Assembly: GCA_951394045.1 (NCBI GenBank)
Contig: OX595990.1
Coordinates: forward strand, 310,001 to 374,000
DNA length: 64,000 nt
Direction: 5' to 3'
Source: Nitzschia sp. DOCU1
Lineage: Eukaryota; Bacillariophyta; Bacillariophyceae; Bacillariales; Bacillariaceae
Part shown: positions 42,464 to 53,546 of the stretch, piece by piece
Numbering within the stretch: the stretch's first letter is position 1
Layout: each line of letters opens with the position of its first letter
The notes under the pieces: model-generated
Database searches by the model: none
What the model saw: only the letters and a program-made list of their open reading frames with translations
What the model was told of the DNA's origin: nothing
Program-made: the position numbers and the translations under genes

Positions 42464-42917
42464 GGAGTACTAGACTTTCCAACACGTTTGGGGGTCAGAT
42501 AGTATGTTATACTTTTGAATTTGGTCGTTTCGGAGCAGCTGGTGACACGTCGATTTCCAACTATTACAGTTCTATTAGATGTCATCGTCTATCGCTGGAC
42601 GAGTCGTCATCAGAAAAAGGACGCAGGGCTAAGCAGCAGAAAGTAGTTCCTGTCAGTTTGATTCAAAGGCCGGCCACGTGTGGTCGCAGCCATTCTATGC
42701 TATGGGCGTGATAAATCATGTTATGACAATGAGTGCTTACCTCTAACCCCGTAGTGACAAAATATCGTGGGGCCGACCTAGGAGAACTGGGAGGATGAGA
42801 ACTCAAGCAACTGCCTTACACAACATCACAGACATTCGGGACGACCAATAGCTGCAGACTGTACAACAACCAGGTAGGAAGCTGCTCCGTAGCGCTGATG
42901 AGCACGAAAGGCCATTG
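42464..42917. other. Intergenic region before the transposon
   Basis: Downstream of the secreted peroxidase gene. No gene recognised. Confidence 0.5.
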
Positions 42918-42925
42918 GACTTTTC

Positions 42926-43748
42926 GGCAATTTTTTGGTAGTCCTGGCCGGAAAAAAAGGGGGAAAAAATTCGGTGCACCGAAGGTGCGCCGACGGGGCG
43001 CCGAGAGGGCGCACCGATACCGAATATTATGATAGTCATACGATAGCTACTCTTCTCTCCTTTTACATACTAATAGGTGGGAAAGTAGCAGTGGCTCAAC
43101 TAACAATAGCTAGTATACTGCTACTACTAGCTACTAATAGTAGTAGTACTACTAGTGATGCTGCTGGCAGCAAGAGGACGAGGACGACCACGACACGCAC
43201 GTATCAAACGAGGAGGAGGACCAGTGCTGGTGCTATGATACCTAGTAGTAGTACAACCCCTGGCGAGGTACTCCTTCAACTACTAGCTAAGCGTACTACT
43301 ACCAGCACTCCTAGCTAGTACTAGTAGTACTATGCTTTTCTTGTTGTTGTACTAGCGCTAGTAGAAAGGCAGCTAATAGCCTGCTGCAGCTACAACTAGT
43401 AGTACTTTTACTGCCACGAGGACTGGAAAGCACCACGGAAGCCTTCGGCGGTGCATCGTCCTACCTGCGACGGTGGCAGTCATAGGCACTACTAGTACTA
43501 GTACTAGTAGTGCTAGTAACAGCACGGCATATGATGACTACTACTGGCTATCTCTAGTAGTAGTAATCAAAGAGCAAAGAAAGGCTAAATCCTTCGTGTC
43601 CATGAACGATTTAGCCATTCTCGTTAGTAGAGTACAACGATTATTAATAGGTTATGTTGTCTCTCATGAACGATTTAGCCATTCTTTATCTCCAGAGTAA
43701 CAGGTTATGTTGTCTCTCATGAACGGCCAGGAGAATGAAAAGTTTGCC
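42926..43748. mobile_element. MITE-like copy 1
   Basis: Left copy. Left inverted repeat at 42926-42950, right at 43724-43748. Open frames inside (for example from 42935) use GTG starts and repeat-derived codons and are not genes. Confidence 0.85.
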
Positions 43749-43754
43749 GACTTT

Positions 43755-44577
43755 GGCAATTTTTTGGTAGTCCTGGCCGGAAAAAAAGGGGGAAAAAATT
43801 CGGTGCACCGAAGGTGCGCCGACGGGGCGCCGAGAGGGCGCACCGATACCGAATATTATGATAGTCATACGATAGCTACTCTTCTCTCCTTTTACATACT
43901 AATAGGTGGGAAAGTAGCAGTGGCTCAACTAACAATAGCTAGTATACTGCTACTACTAGCTACTAATAGTAGTAGTACTACTAGTGATGCTGCTGGCAGC
44001 AAGAGGACGAGGACGACCACGACACGCACGTATCAAACGAGGAGGAGGACCAGTGCTGGTGCTATGATACCTAGTAGTAGTACAACCCCTGGCGAGGTAC
44101 TCCTTCAACTACTAGCTAAGCGTACTACTACCAGCACTCCTAGCTAGTACTAGTAGTACTATGCTTTTCTTGTTGTTGTACTAGCGCTAGTAGAAAGGCA
44201 GCTAATAGCCTGCTGCAGCTACAACTAGTAGTACTTTTACTGCCACGAGGACTGGAAAGCACCACGGAAGCCTTCGGCGGTGCATCGTCCTACCTGCGAC
44301 GGTGGCAGTCATAGGCACTACTAGTACTAGTACTAGTAGTGCTAGTAACAGCACGGCATATGATGACTACTACTGGCTATCTCTAGTAGTAGTAATCAAA
44401 GAGCAAAGAAAGGCTAAATCCTTCGTGTCCATGAACGATTTAGCCATTCTCGTTAGTAGAGTACAACGATTATTAATAGGTTATGTTGTCTCTCATGAAC
44501 GATTTAGCCATTCTTTATCTCCAGAGTAACAGGTTATGTTGTCTCTCATGAACGGCCAGGAGAATGAAAAGTTTGCC
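43755..44577. mobile_element. MITE-like copy 2
   Basis: Right copy. Left inverted repeat at 43755-43779, right at 44553-44577. Reading frames in both copies translate identically, so the copies differ little or not at all and the duplication is recent. Confidence 0.85.
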
Positions 44578-44585
44578 GACTTTTC

Positions 44586-44878
44586 CCAGTTTTCAATAGT
44601 AAAAGATCGGTTTGCCCCCGGAATCGTTCCCCGTACCGCCATCACTACTTATGGCAGAACACAACTTGTCATGTTAGTGCCGATGCATTAAATAATAATG
44701 ATTAAGCCCCACCCCCATCTTTCAATTGTTCAACAAGAAAAGCTTGAGTCTCACCTCTTTCTACTCCCGTGCAGGGCCTGACCTGGCAAAGGAAATCCTC
44801 TCTCCTTCCTCGGTCTCGCATGTTTTGGTGAGACCTTACAATAATTCTCTTTGATACGTTCCTAAGCTCAATCTAGCG
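44586..44878. other. Upstream region of the second TPR-like gene
   Basis: Unique sequence between the transposon pair and the ATG at 44879; it probably holds the promoter and leader of that gene. Confidence 0.5.
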
Positions 44879-45888
44879 ATGAAGGCAATGATGATTCAAG
44901 CCAAGACGAAACTACTTCTCGATGCTATCCGGCTTAACAATGAGGCGGCAGTAGGCTCATCGCTTCGATGCGTGGATGTCGCCTCTTGCACAGTGAGACT
45001 ACGAAGAGCTCTAGATTTGGTAAAGCAATGTCTGGACTTCGATCGCACCTTGCGGGGCCCTCTTCGTCTAAACGAGAAGAGAAAAGAGCAGCTCCACGTT
45101 CTCGCTTGTCGTAGGGGAGCAGGACGGGTCAAGCAAGAAAGAGAAATGGATCCAACGAGGATCGTGCAAGATGATTCGGCGGGCACTGATGATAGAATGA
45201 TCAATATGGAGTCGTCGGGGTTGGTGCTACCTTCCGCTCCAGTCAGTCCACGTCCACTTTCATCGTCAACTTCTTCTTTCTTTCAAGAGGTGCTCCCAGC
45301 GCGGGGGGGCGACCTGGTCACCTTTCGAAAGCTACTTTACTTGCTCCGGAATTCATCGATAGTCTTGTCTGCAGTCATGCAGAAGCAAAGCCGATACCTC
45401 CGGTAGCGGTTGTCATCGCGACCTGTGTCATCCTCTTGAACATGGCGACCGTAGTTCACCACCAACATCAATCCACAGGGTCCAGCAGCCTACTCGTCGC
45501 CCGCTCGTTGGCAAGTGCCCGACACTTATATGGGTCCGTGATCCAGCTGCTTTTTACGTGTCCCAAGCCAGACAATCTGCGCCCCCTGTTTCTCGATCTG
45601 AGCATCCTGGCTTGGAACAACGTTCTCCAAGTCACGGTCGAACAAGGAGATTTCGATCAAGCAACAAAGGCCGCAACCGTATTGCAACGACTTTGTCAAA
45701 CACGGATAATGCTTCAGCAGCAAAACCAAAGACCGCTCAACACGATCGTCCCAGGAACTCAGCGTTGGACGTTCCTCATGGATGAGCGCATGTTCACCGA
45801 AATCGCCACCGCTGCAAATGTGGCTCTCAAAGTTCCTCAAAGATCCACCTTGTTCTCCTCATCCAACTGTGCTGCCCCTGCTGCGTAG
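44879..45888 (+). CDS. TPR-like family protein, one-base frameshift
   Basis: Related to the gene at 12359-13114. ATG 44879 (MKAMMIQAK). The first frame runs to DLVTFRK and then stops at 45406. The conserved continuation LLAPEFIDSLVCSHAE, VAVVIATCVILLNMATVVHH, and the helix-rich LLVARSLASARHLYGSVIQLLF is in another frame, reaching a stop at 45888. The switch lies near 45320-45345, and one added base would give FRKPTLLAPEF and a 336-residue protein; the total length (1010 nt) is one short of a multiple of three. The order of blocks (VxATxxxNMA, then KARxLYxxxxQ, then NNVLxV) fits the TPR-like family. No intron with plausible splice sites restores the frame, so a sequencing deletion or a young lesion is likelier. 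Confidence 0.65.
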
Positions 45889-45896
45889 CGGCTATT

Positions 45897-46388
45897 TCAA
45901 GTTCCAGCGCCCGGGTGCTGCTGGACTACCAGATATACACATACATCACCGGTCTTCTTGCGTTGTACATCAAATGAGAAAGAAGCCCACTTCGTTGATT
46001 TCATACTAGTAGGAGAAGTACCAAGAGTACTTCTAATGGTAGTACACTCATTCAGCGTGTGTAACTTCTTGCTTCTTCTTCCCCCCAGCAGCAATGACTC
46101 AATCTCCTCGCTAGTGAAGTATTGATGAATAGAGCCACCGACAAGAAGACGCAGTATGGACCCTTCGTTCCATCTGCATACCAGCTGGCGAAGAACTTCT
46201 GTACACTCTAATTCCGACTTTGATGGTGCCGTCGACGTCGCGGCGGTACTGTAGTCCTCGTCGCTCACCAAATTTGGGGGATCTGCTGCTTCTACCACCG
46301 CCAGTGGTGTTGGTACAGCTGCGTGGCTAGCTTTTTCGTCGATTCCATATGTTGCTGACGAATATTGTGGAGGTGACAAAATCGGCAT
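45897..46388 (-). CDS. Hypothetical protein (weak call)
   Basis: A 163-residue minus-strand frame with ATG 46388, whose stop lies just past the convergent TPR-like gene's stop. Composition is coding-like, with an amphipathic stretch (ECTEVLRQLVCRWNEGSILRLLVGGSIHQYF, read as two short helices) but no recognised domain. The same frame is open upstream of the ATG to about 46455 with sensible residues, so a larger gene with an upstream exon or a degraded gene is possible. Confidence 0.25.
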   Translation of the reverse strand: MPILSPPQYSSATYGIDEKASHAAVPTPLAVVEAADPPNLVSDEDYSTAATSTAPSKSELECTEVLRQLVCRWNEGSILRLLVGGSIHQYFTSEEIESLLLGGRRSKKLHTLNECTTIRSTLGTSPTSMKSTKWASFSFDVQRKKTGDVCVYLVVQQHPGAGT

Positions 46389-46714
46389 CGTCGCCGTCTT
46401 CCATCGGTGCCGCTGCTGTTCCTTGTTGAACCTTGTTGCTCCTTCTTTGTAGACGCCAAAGAATCAAGAATCACGCCAAAAAAACCATCACGATATTGTG
46501 GCGTCGCTAATATATTCGAAATGGGCAATGCTTCTTCTGGGATCTGTTGGACACGCGTTTCAGAATGGTTGCTACGACGAGGACCTCGTCCGTGTATCAA
46601 TTCAGCGGTGGGTGATAGGGTAGCAGCAGCAACTGTGGTGGTGGGAGTGCTGATATTCTTCGAATGCTGGAGGCAGTAGACCCCAGTCCAATCAGTAGAA
46701 CAAGTAAAAATTCA

Positions 46715-47460
46715 TTGTTTGGAATCCCAGATAGCACTACTTTCATCCCGTGGCCACGATTTCCTTCCAAGCAGTCATGGCCTTGGCAAAAGAGTCAGCT
46801 ACTTCTTCTTGGTGCACGGGAAAGGCTGCTCCGAAAGATGGTTCAAGACAGTGCCCACGGCGTTCGTGCAGGCTATCACTCGTATTGGCCTTGCAATGAT
46901 TGTGGGTAGGTATAGCACGCCACTTGGTTGGGAATGTTCAAGGAAAATGTTGGGTGTAGCAGCATCCTTTACTACGACAGCCATTCTTGTAGGTAGTCGC
47001 CCAGTGATGAACATGGGTTTGCATCGATATGCACGATTGCGAATGATTCGATAACTTATAGCAGCAGTCGGGCATACTTGGATCATTGTTACAGCAACAC
47101 CCAATGACTCTCATAACGGGGTCATCTCGCCAATGATGCAACAAGAAGAGGGGTGTCGGCTTGTACACTTGTGTAAGTACTGCACATGATATCCCGCAAG
47201 GGGAACAATGGCGCGAAACCGCTTGGCAGCCACCATCATCATCCTCATGCCGCCGTTGGAATGACCCATACTAGCGTAGGTCCATCCTGGTGTCACAAAA
47301 TTTTATTCTGAAGCAAGTGTAGAGATGATACCCTGTCATAGAAACCCCGCATCGTCCACTCCATGCTTAAAATACGCATAGTATCCGACCCAAAAATCAT
47401 CTCCGACACTTCCAGATTGAACCAGAAACAAACTGATATAGCGCTGCAATCTCAGCCCCT
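46715..47460 (-). pseudogene. Decayed inverted copy of the membrane esterase gene at 48115-49530
   Basis: Read on the minus strand, pieces in changing frames align in order with the intact gene. AEIAALYQFV (about 47440) corresponds to AEMAELYQFV. HGVDDAGFL corresponds to QGIDDFGFL. WTYASMGHSNGG (about 47275) corresponds to the catalytic WTYAMGWSNGG. RFRAIVPLAGYHVQ corresponds to LFRAIAPISGYQVE. IGCCCNNDPSMPDCCYKLS corresponds to TGCCTDNTMPQCCCHLS. HHWATTYKNGC corresponds to DRWATQFNGC. SAIWDSKQ followed by a stop (about 46730) corresponds to GAIWDSQQ. Internal stops and frame changes show it is broken. The N-terminal part and the C-terminal tail are missing. Its 5' end faces the intact gene's 5' end. 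Confidence 0.8.
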
Positions 47461-48114
47461 GGCAGGCTCTTAAAGAAAATGCCTGCAAGAAGGAATCAGC
47501 GGAGAGGGACTTGAGAAGCGCATACCGTTGTCTTTCTTTCCCATCGTCGAGTCAATCTCTACTATACGGGCGCTAGCAGAAGACGAAGAGATTGTGTGTG
47601 TGTCGCAACACCCCGTTTCGTTTGAGACAACCGTTTGGATATCATCGTCGTCGTCGTCCACGAAGGCAAACTATGCACCCGCCAAAGACCGACGCACCAT
47701 TGTGGGAGGATCTCGCCGGAGTTCAAGATTCAATAGAGAGCGCGCCGCGGACGGGAACGATCCGTGACTCCAGCGGTGTCATGAATGCGGACACTCCCTC
47801 ACTCAGGCCTATCTATTCCAGAGCGGGGGACGGAACGCACCTTATTCGACCGGCACGAATGAAACTGCCGCCACGAGTGAGCTGCGGCGCGCGCAGAACG
47901 TTCCCTGGACTCCAACGACTCCTAAAAGGAAAAAATGACTCCTCAACGCATCTTTCATCCGCGATCATCATGACCGCCAAAACATCTCGCCATCATTCAC
48001 CTCTCCCATGGACACTTAGCTTCTATCGTCTTTTTCCTTTCTGTACATGTACTTTTACATGTCATCTCGTCTCTGCTAGATTATTGTATTGTCCTTTCTA
48101 TCACGCTGAAAACA
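47461..48114. other. Region between inverted esterase copies; possible upstream coding
   Basis: Upstream of the intact esterase. A frame from ATG 47970 encodes a hydrophobic, signal-peptide-like stretch (WTLSFYRLFPFCTCTF) in a different frame from the esterase. A short intron or frameshift could join them, but I cannot decide. The longer frame 47592-48332 is not supported as a gene. Confidence 0.45.
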
Positions 48115-49530
48115 ATGACACGGGGGTGGCCGTCGTCGTCGTCGTCGTCGCGTCAAACCGCCAGTCATTCCATTTCCTGTGGCGAGTTGCTAATCCGAGA
48201 CTTTCAAATGTCCAGTGGCTGCCAAGGAGAAGATTGTCAACGCAAATACATGATGTACCTTCCAACATCTGTCTGCCAAGGAGGTTTGTCCACCACGACT
48301 CCTCCATCGATCAAACTTCCTCTAGTTTTTAGCATTCATTGTCTGGGATGTACGCTCGAGTCCATGAGACACTGGGCGGAAATGGCCGAATTGTATCAGT
48401 TTGTATGGGTCAACCCGGAAGGAATACATCGATCGTTTAATGCGGGGGGTGAATCTTGTTGTGGGTATGCCTTGCAGCAGGGCATTGATGATTTTGGATT
48501 TCTCAAGGGCATCATTGAACAACTATCGTCGGAATACAGCAGTTTTGTGTCGTCGGAATGGACCTATGCCATGGGATGGTCCAATGGTGGGTACATGGTA
48601 TCAGCGGCTGCTTCCCTGTTTCGAGCCATTGCTCCCATTTCGGGATATCAAGTCGAAACGATCAACGTGGAACGTCCCACCGCCATTATGTTGCATCACT
48701 CCGACGATGATTCCTTTGTGCAACCCACCGGATGTTGTACCGACAACACCATGCCCCAGTGTTGTTGTCATTTGTCCGATACTCTCTCGACGTGCACATC
48801 AGTCCAAGCACAAATGGATCGATGGGCGACACAATTCAATGGCTGCACGGATCCCACTCCCGTAGAGACTTGGCATGAGCCTGACCAAGTTACCTGTCAT
48901 ACCTACCAAAATTGTCAAGCCAATACCACCTTTTGCATTCATCAACACAAGGCACATTTCAATCGACCTAGTTTTGCCATGGGATTTCCCATGAATCGAC
49001 CCGTGGCAGATTTTTTTGCACGTCACATGTGTTTGGAGGCCAACAGTGGTGCCATTTGGGATTCTCAGCAGCGTGTCTGTACCTGTGATTCCGAACGTCC
49101 CAAGGGACCGTACTGCTTTAATACTCTAAAGGAGGGAGATATTTCGTCCACCGAAGCAACGATACCCACCCAGACAGATGGGGCTTTTGTTTTACCGACG
49201 GGTGGTTCTTATACTTCTGAGGAAACGCCAACAATTGTATCTTCTACCCACCATAACACGGACAATATGGACGATGATGGAACGTGGAAAGCCGAAGTTG
49301 GCACGAAAGAGGTTGCTTTGTCGGGAAAGGGAGAATATATTACAATGATTGGGTTGCTATCCTTGTTGGCATTTTTGTGCATCTATCATCGACGAGCCGA
49401 TAATCGCACGCCTCGCTGGAGACGACCCGTACGACGGCACCACCGACAATCACGATTCTCCGAGTTCCAGGCAGAAGAAGAGTCGGTGGACTTTCAACCA
49501 GCAGTCGAAATGAGGTACGATCACAAGTAG
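48115..49530 (+). CDS. Membrane esterase, PHB-depolymerase/feruloyl-esterase-like (LpqC-type)
   Basis: Intact frame of 471 residues from ATG 48115; a more upstream start carrying a signal peptide is possible. The core (about 40-290) matches the LpqC/polyhydroxybutyrate-depolymerase and feruloyl-esterase group of alpha/beta-hydrolases: PLVFSIHCLGC (oxyanion strand), SFNAGGESCCGYA, VDD-like IDDFGFL, the nucleophile motif G-W-S-N-G with Ser156, and LHHSDDDSF bearing the acidic residue. The His lies probably in the CIHQHKAHF region. Many paired Cys imply an oxidising compartment. A short EGF-like Cys cluster (VCTCDSERPKGPYC, about 323-336) and a transmembrane helix (MIGLLSLLAFLCIY, about 408-421) with a basic tail follow, giving a type I membrane protein with an external catalytic domain. 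Such enzymes cleave ester bonds of polymers or feruloylated sugars; the substrate here is unknown. Confidence 0.75.
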   Translation: MTRGWPSSSSSSRQTASHSISCGELLIRDFQMSSGCQGEDCQRKYMMYLPTSVCQGGLSTTTPPSIKLPLVFSIHCLGCTLESMRHWAEMAELYQFVWVNPEGIHRSFNAGGESCCGYALQQGIDDFGFLKGIIEQLSSEYSSFVSSEWTYAMGWSNGGYMVSAAASLFRAIAPISGYQVETINVERPTAIMLHHSDDDSFVQPTGCCTDNTMPQCCCHLSDTLSTCTSVQAQMDRWATQFNGCTDPTPVETWHEPDQVTCHTYQNCQANTTFCIHQHKAHFNRPSFAMGFPMNRPVADFFARHMCLEANSGAIWDSQQRVCTCDSERPKGPYCFNTLKEGDISSTEATIPTQTDGAFVLPTGGSYTSEETPTIVSSTHHNTDNMDDDGTWKAEVGTKEVALSGKGEYITMIGLLSLLAFLCIYHRRADNRTPRWRRPVRRHHRQSRFSEFQAEEESVDFQPAVEMRYDHK

Positions 49531-49658
49531 CGTCAAGTGTGTGCGTGAAAGCATGCATGTAAGGAGTGTTTGCGTTTGTGATCTAATGAGTTATTTCCTA
49601 TGCATTTGTTACAGTTCATCTATCTCGGGCATTCTTCGTCATATCGACTAAAACGTGT

Positions 49659-50546
49659 CTATAGGGACGTGGCGGCTCCAGAGGCCAAGAGTTGTTCCAT
49701 TACAACATTCAAGGGCTTGAACAAGATGGGAATGGCATCAACGACCGAGTTTCCGGTGAACCACTCTTGAACGGCGAAGCCTGTAATGGCAAGCATGGCC
49801 AGTCGCCCATTGAACAATTCGGATTCTTGCAAAAATCGTCCTCGTCCGTCGTTGTTCTTGGATAAGCCCAATGGATCAAATCCCAAATCGGCAGACTGAA
49901 TCTCTCCCACTTCGCCGCTAAATGCTTCTACCAAGGCAGCCGCGGTAAGAGCTGTTACCCAAAAGATAGGAGAAACATTGCCAAGACCACCGTTCAATAC
50001 CGAAGGTACACGATCATTCAAGTTCAGAGCATTAGGCAAGTGCCAGGCGTGGGCAAAGTCCCCATGGAAAAGTTCTGCTAGTGGCCAGCCTACGGCGGCT
50101 AGCATAGCCAAGCGTGCGTGCTTCAATTCCGAATTTCGGTATTTCAATAGAGTATCCGGTTTGGCCGCTAGATTCAGTGGATCAAAGCCTCGATCTCCGG
50201 CCATGCTGCCATCCAAGTGTTGGGGGCGGGACAAGAACGGGAGAGACGCAGATGGTTCGTCGGTGACAACAGATGATCGCTTGTCATACAAGCCAAGTGG
50301 ATCCAAAATAACTTGCTTTGGTTCAATCTTAGATTCCAAAGGTTGAATAATACCAGCCAGACGTTCGGGCGAGTCTTTGGGGTACAAGCCCAATGGATCA
50401 AAGATGTTCTTGCTTTGAGTAGTGATGTCCAACCCAACAGTATTGGTATCGTATTTGGAAGTTGTCGGAGCGGCCCTCTTGGCGGAAGGAGAGAAGGCGG
50501 CCACCGATGATAGGAGTGTAGTAAGCGTAATTGCTGAATACTTCAT
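49659..50546 (-). CDS. LHC-superfamily (FCP-type) chlorophyll-binding-like protein
   Basis: ATG 50546 (MKYSAITL), 295 residues. An in-frame extension to 50663 lacks pre-sequence features. The N-terminus is a signal peptide with SSVAAFSPS, the diatom plastid ASAFAP-like site. Two LHC-type helices carry the chlorophyll-binding motifs ELKHARLAML (about 140-149) and ELFNGRLAML (about 261-270), separated by a hydrophobic segment (WVTALTAAALVEAF). The unusual point is repetition of a DPLxL motif: FDPLGLY (about 49), LDPLGLY (about 81), FDPLNL (about 121) and FDPLGL (about 243). The duplication in the N-terminal extension is atypical of standard FCPs. A role in thylakoid light harvesting or photoprotection is inferred from the family. 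Convergent with the esterase gene (128 bp). Confidence 0.8.
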   Translation of the reverse strand: MKYSAITLTTLLSSVAAFSPSAKRAAPTTSKYDTNTVGLDITTQSKNIFDPLGLYPKDSPERLAGIIQPLESKIEPKQVILDPLGLYDKRSSVVTDEPSASLPFLSRPQHLDGSMAGDRGFDPLNLAAKPDTLLKYRNSELKHARLAMLAAVGWPLAELFHGDFAHAWHLPNALNLNDRVPSVLNGGLGNVSPIFWVTALTAAALVEAFSGEVGEIQSADLGFDPLGLSKNNDGRGRFLQESELFNGRLAMLAITGFAVQEWFTGNSVVDAIPILFKPLNVVMEQLLASGAATSL

Positions 50547-51317
50547 TGTTGGAAATGTTCTTTGAATTTGAGTTGTCTTTGTCGAATTTTGTGAGCATTG
50601 TAAAGGAAACCGCGATGCATTGAATCGTGATTGCATGATGGGTTTCGCTGAGTCATCAGTCACGAGTATGTGGCGGAGAATTCTATTGCGTAAAATTCTA
50701 CCTGATCTTGTATACTTTGGATGACCCGTCCGACTGCGTCAGCGGCTGCTTGTTTCGCTGATAGCTGGAAAAATGCTGACGGCTGTGGCGTGACTCATCA
50801 GGGAGTGCCATGGACGTCGCCGCTGGTTTAGATACAGCTCGAGCCAGCTAGCAATTGTAATAGCGACACATGCTCAAGCCAGGTATGTTTTAAATGCATC
50901 ATTCCTAACAACGACTTGTGCCATATGGGCTATCGTGAAGCAAATCGTAGAATAGATACCGCCAGCAGTAGGTAGAATTCCCCTTGCAGTCGGTGGGCCA
51001 ATTGGTCCATCAAACTACTATCCGCCGTGGGCTGGTAATTTTGGAACCCGGTAGAGTATTCAAAGCAGATTGTCCCAAAGCTGTCGCAACCCAGAAAAGA
51101 TTTCACCTAAAATGTAGAAGAGATGTGGGGTCGCACTCGACCTCAAATGCAAACACGATATAGCGCAGTACGTAATGCAACAACAAATTTGATTATTGAT
51201 TCAGCGCAACTCGACTACAGATTGCATGGTAGCCTGTCGAGGTGTGGCTCTGGAAGCTTCCGAATGGCGACCACACGACAGGTCGGATTCGATTGTGGCA
51301 AGTAAAAAGAAAACAAT
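50547..51317. other. Intergenic region
   Basis: Promoter-proximal DNA of the LHC-like gene and 3' flank of enolase. No further gene recognised. Confidence 0.5.

Positions 51318-53546
<2,229 letters not shown>

Larger units (their letters stand above)
42918..44585. mobile_element. Tandem pair of a non-autonomous TIR DNA transposon (MITE-like), with 8-bp target-site duplication
   Basis: Two essentially identical 823-bp copies, 42926-43748 and 43755-44577 (period 829). The outer flanks are GACTTTTC (42918-42925) and GACTTTTC (44578-44585), an exact 8-bp target-site duplication; only GACTTT separates the copies. Ends carry imperfect terminal inverted repeats of 25 bp, both beginning GGCAA and holding TCCTGGCCG (19 of 25 positions match). 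Near the left end is a GC-rich hairpin-forming stretch: a 12-bp palindrome TCGGTGCACCGA (42971-42982) and inverted GGTGCGCC/GGCGCACC (42984-42991 and 43008-43015). The interior is rich in TAGTAC-type repeats and encodes no transposase. The 8-bp duplication fits superfamilies such as hAT or P; I cannot assign one. Confidence 0.85.

Noticed and set aside
42935..44529. Open reading frames inside the transposon copies (127, 146 and 75 codons, identical in both copies)
   Set aside because: They begin with non-ATG or arbitrary starts, consist of repeat-derived Thr/Ser/Arg codons, contain no transposase motif, and are identical only because the element is duplicated.
47592..48332. Frame of 246 codons on the plus strand
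   Set aside because: It starts without ATG support, overlaps the esterase coding region in another frame, and its Val run comes from a GTC microsatellite. At most its end from 47970 could encode a signal peptide.
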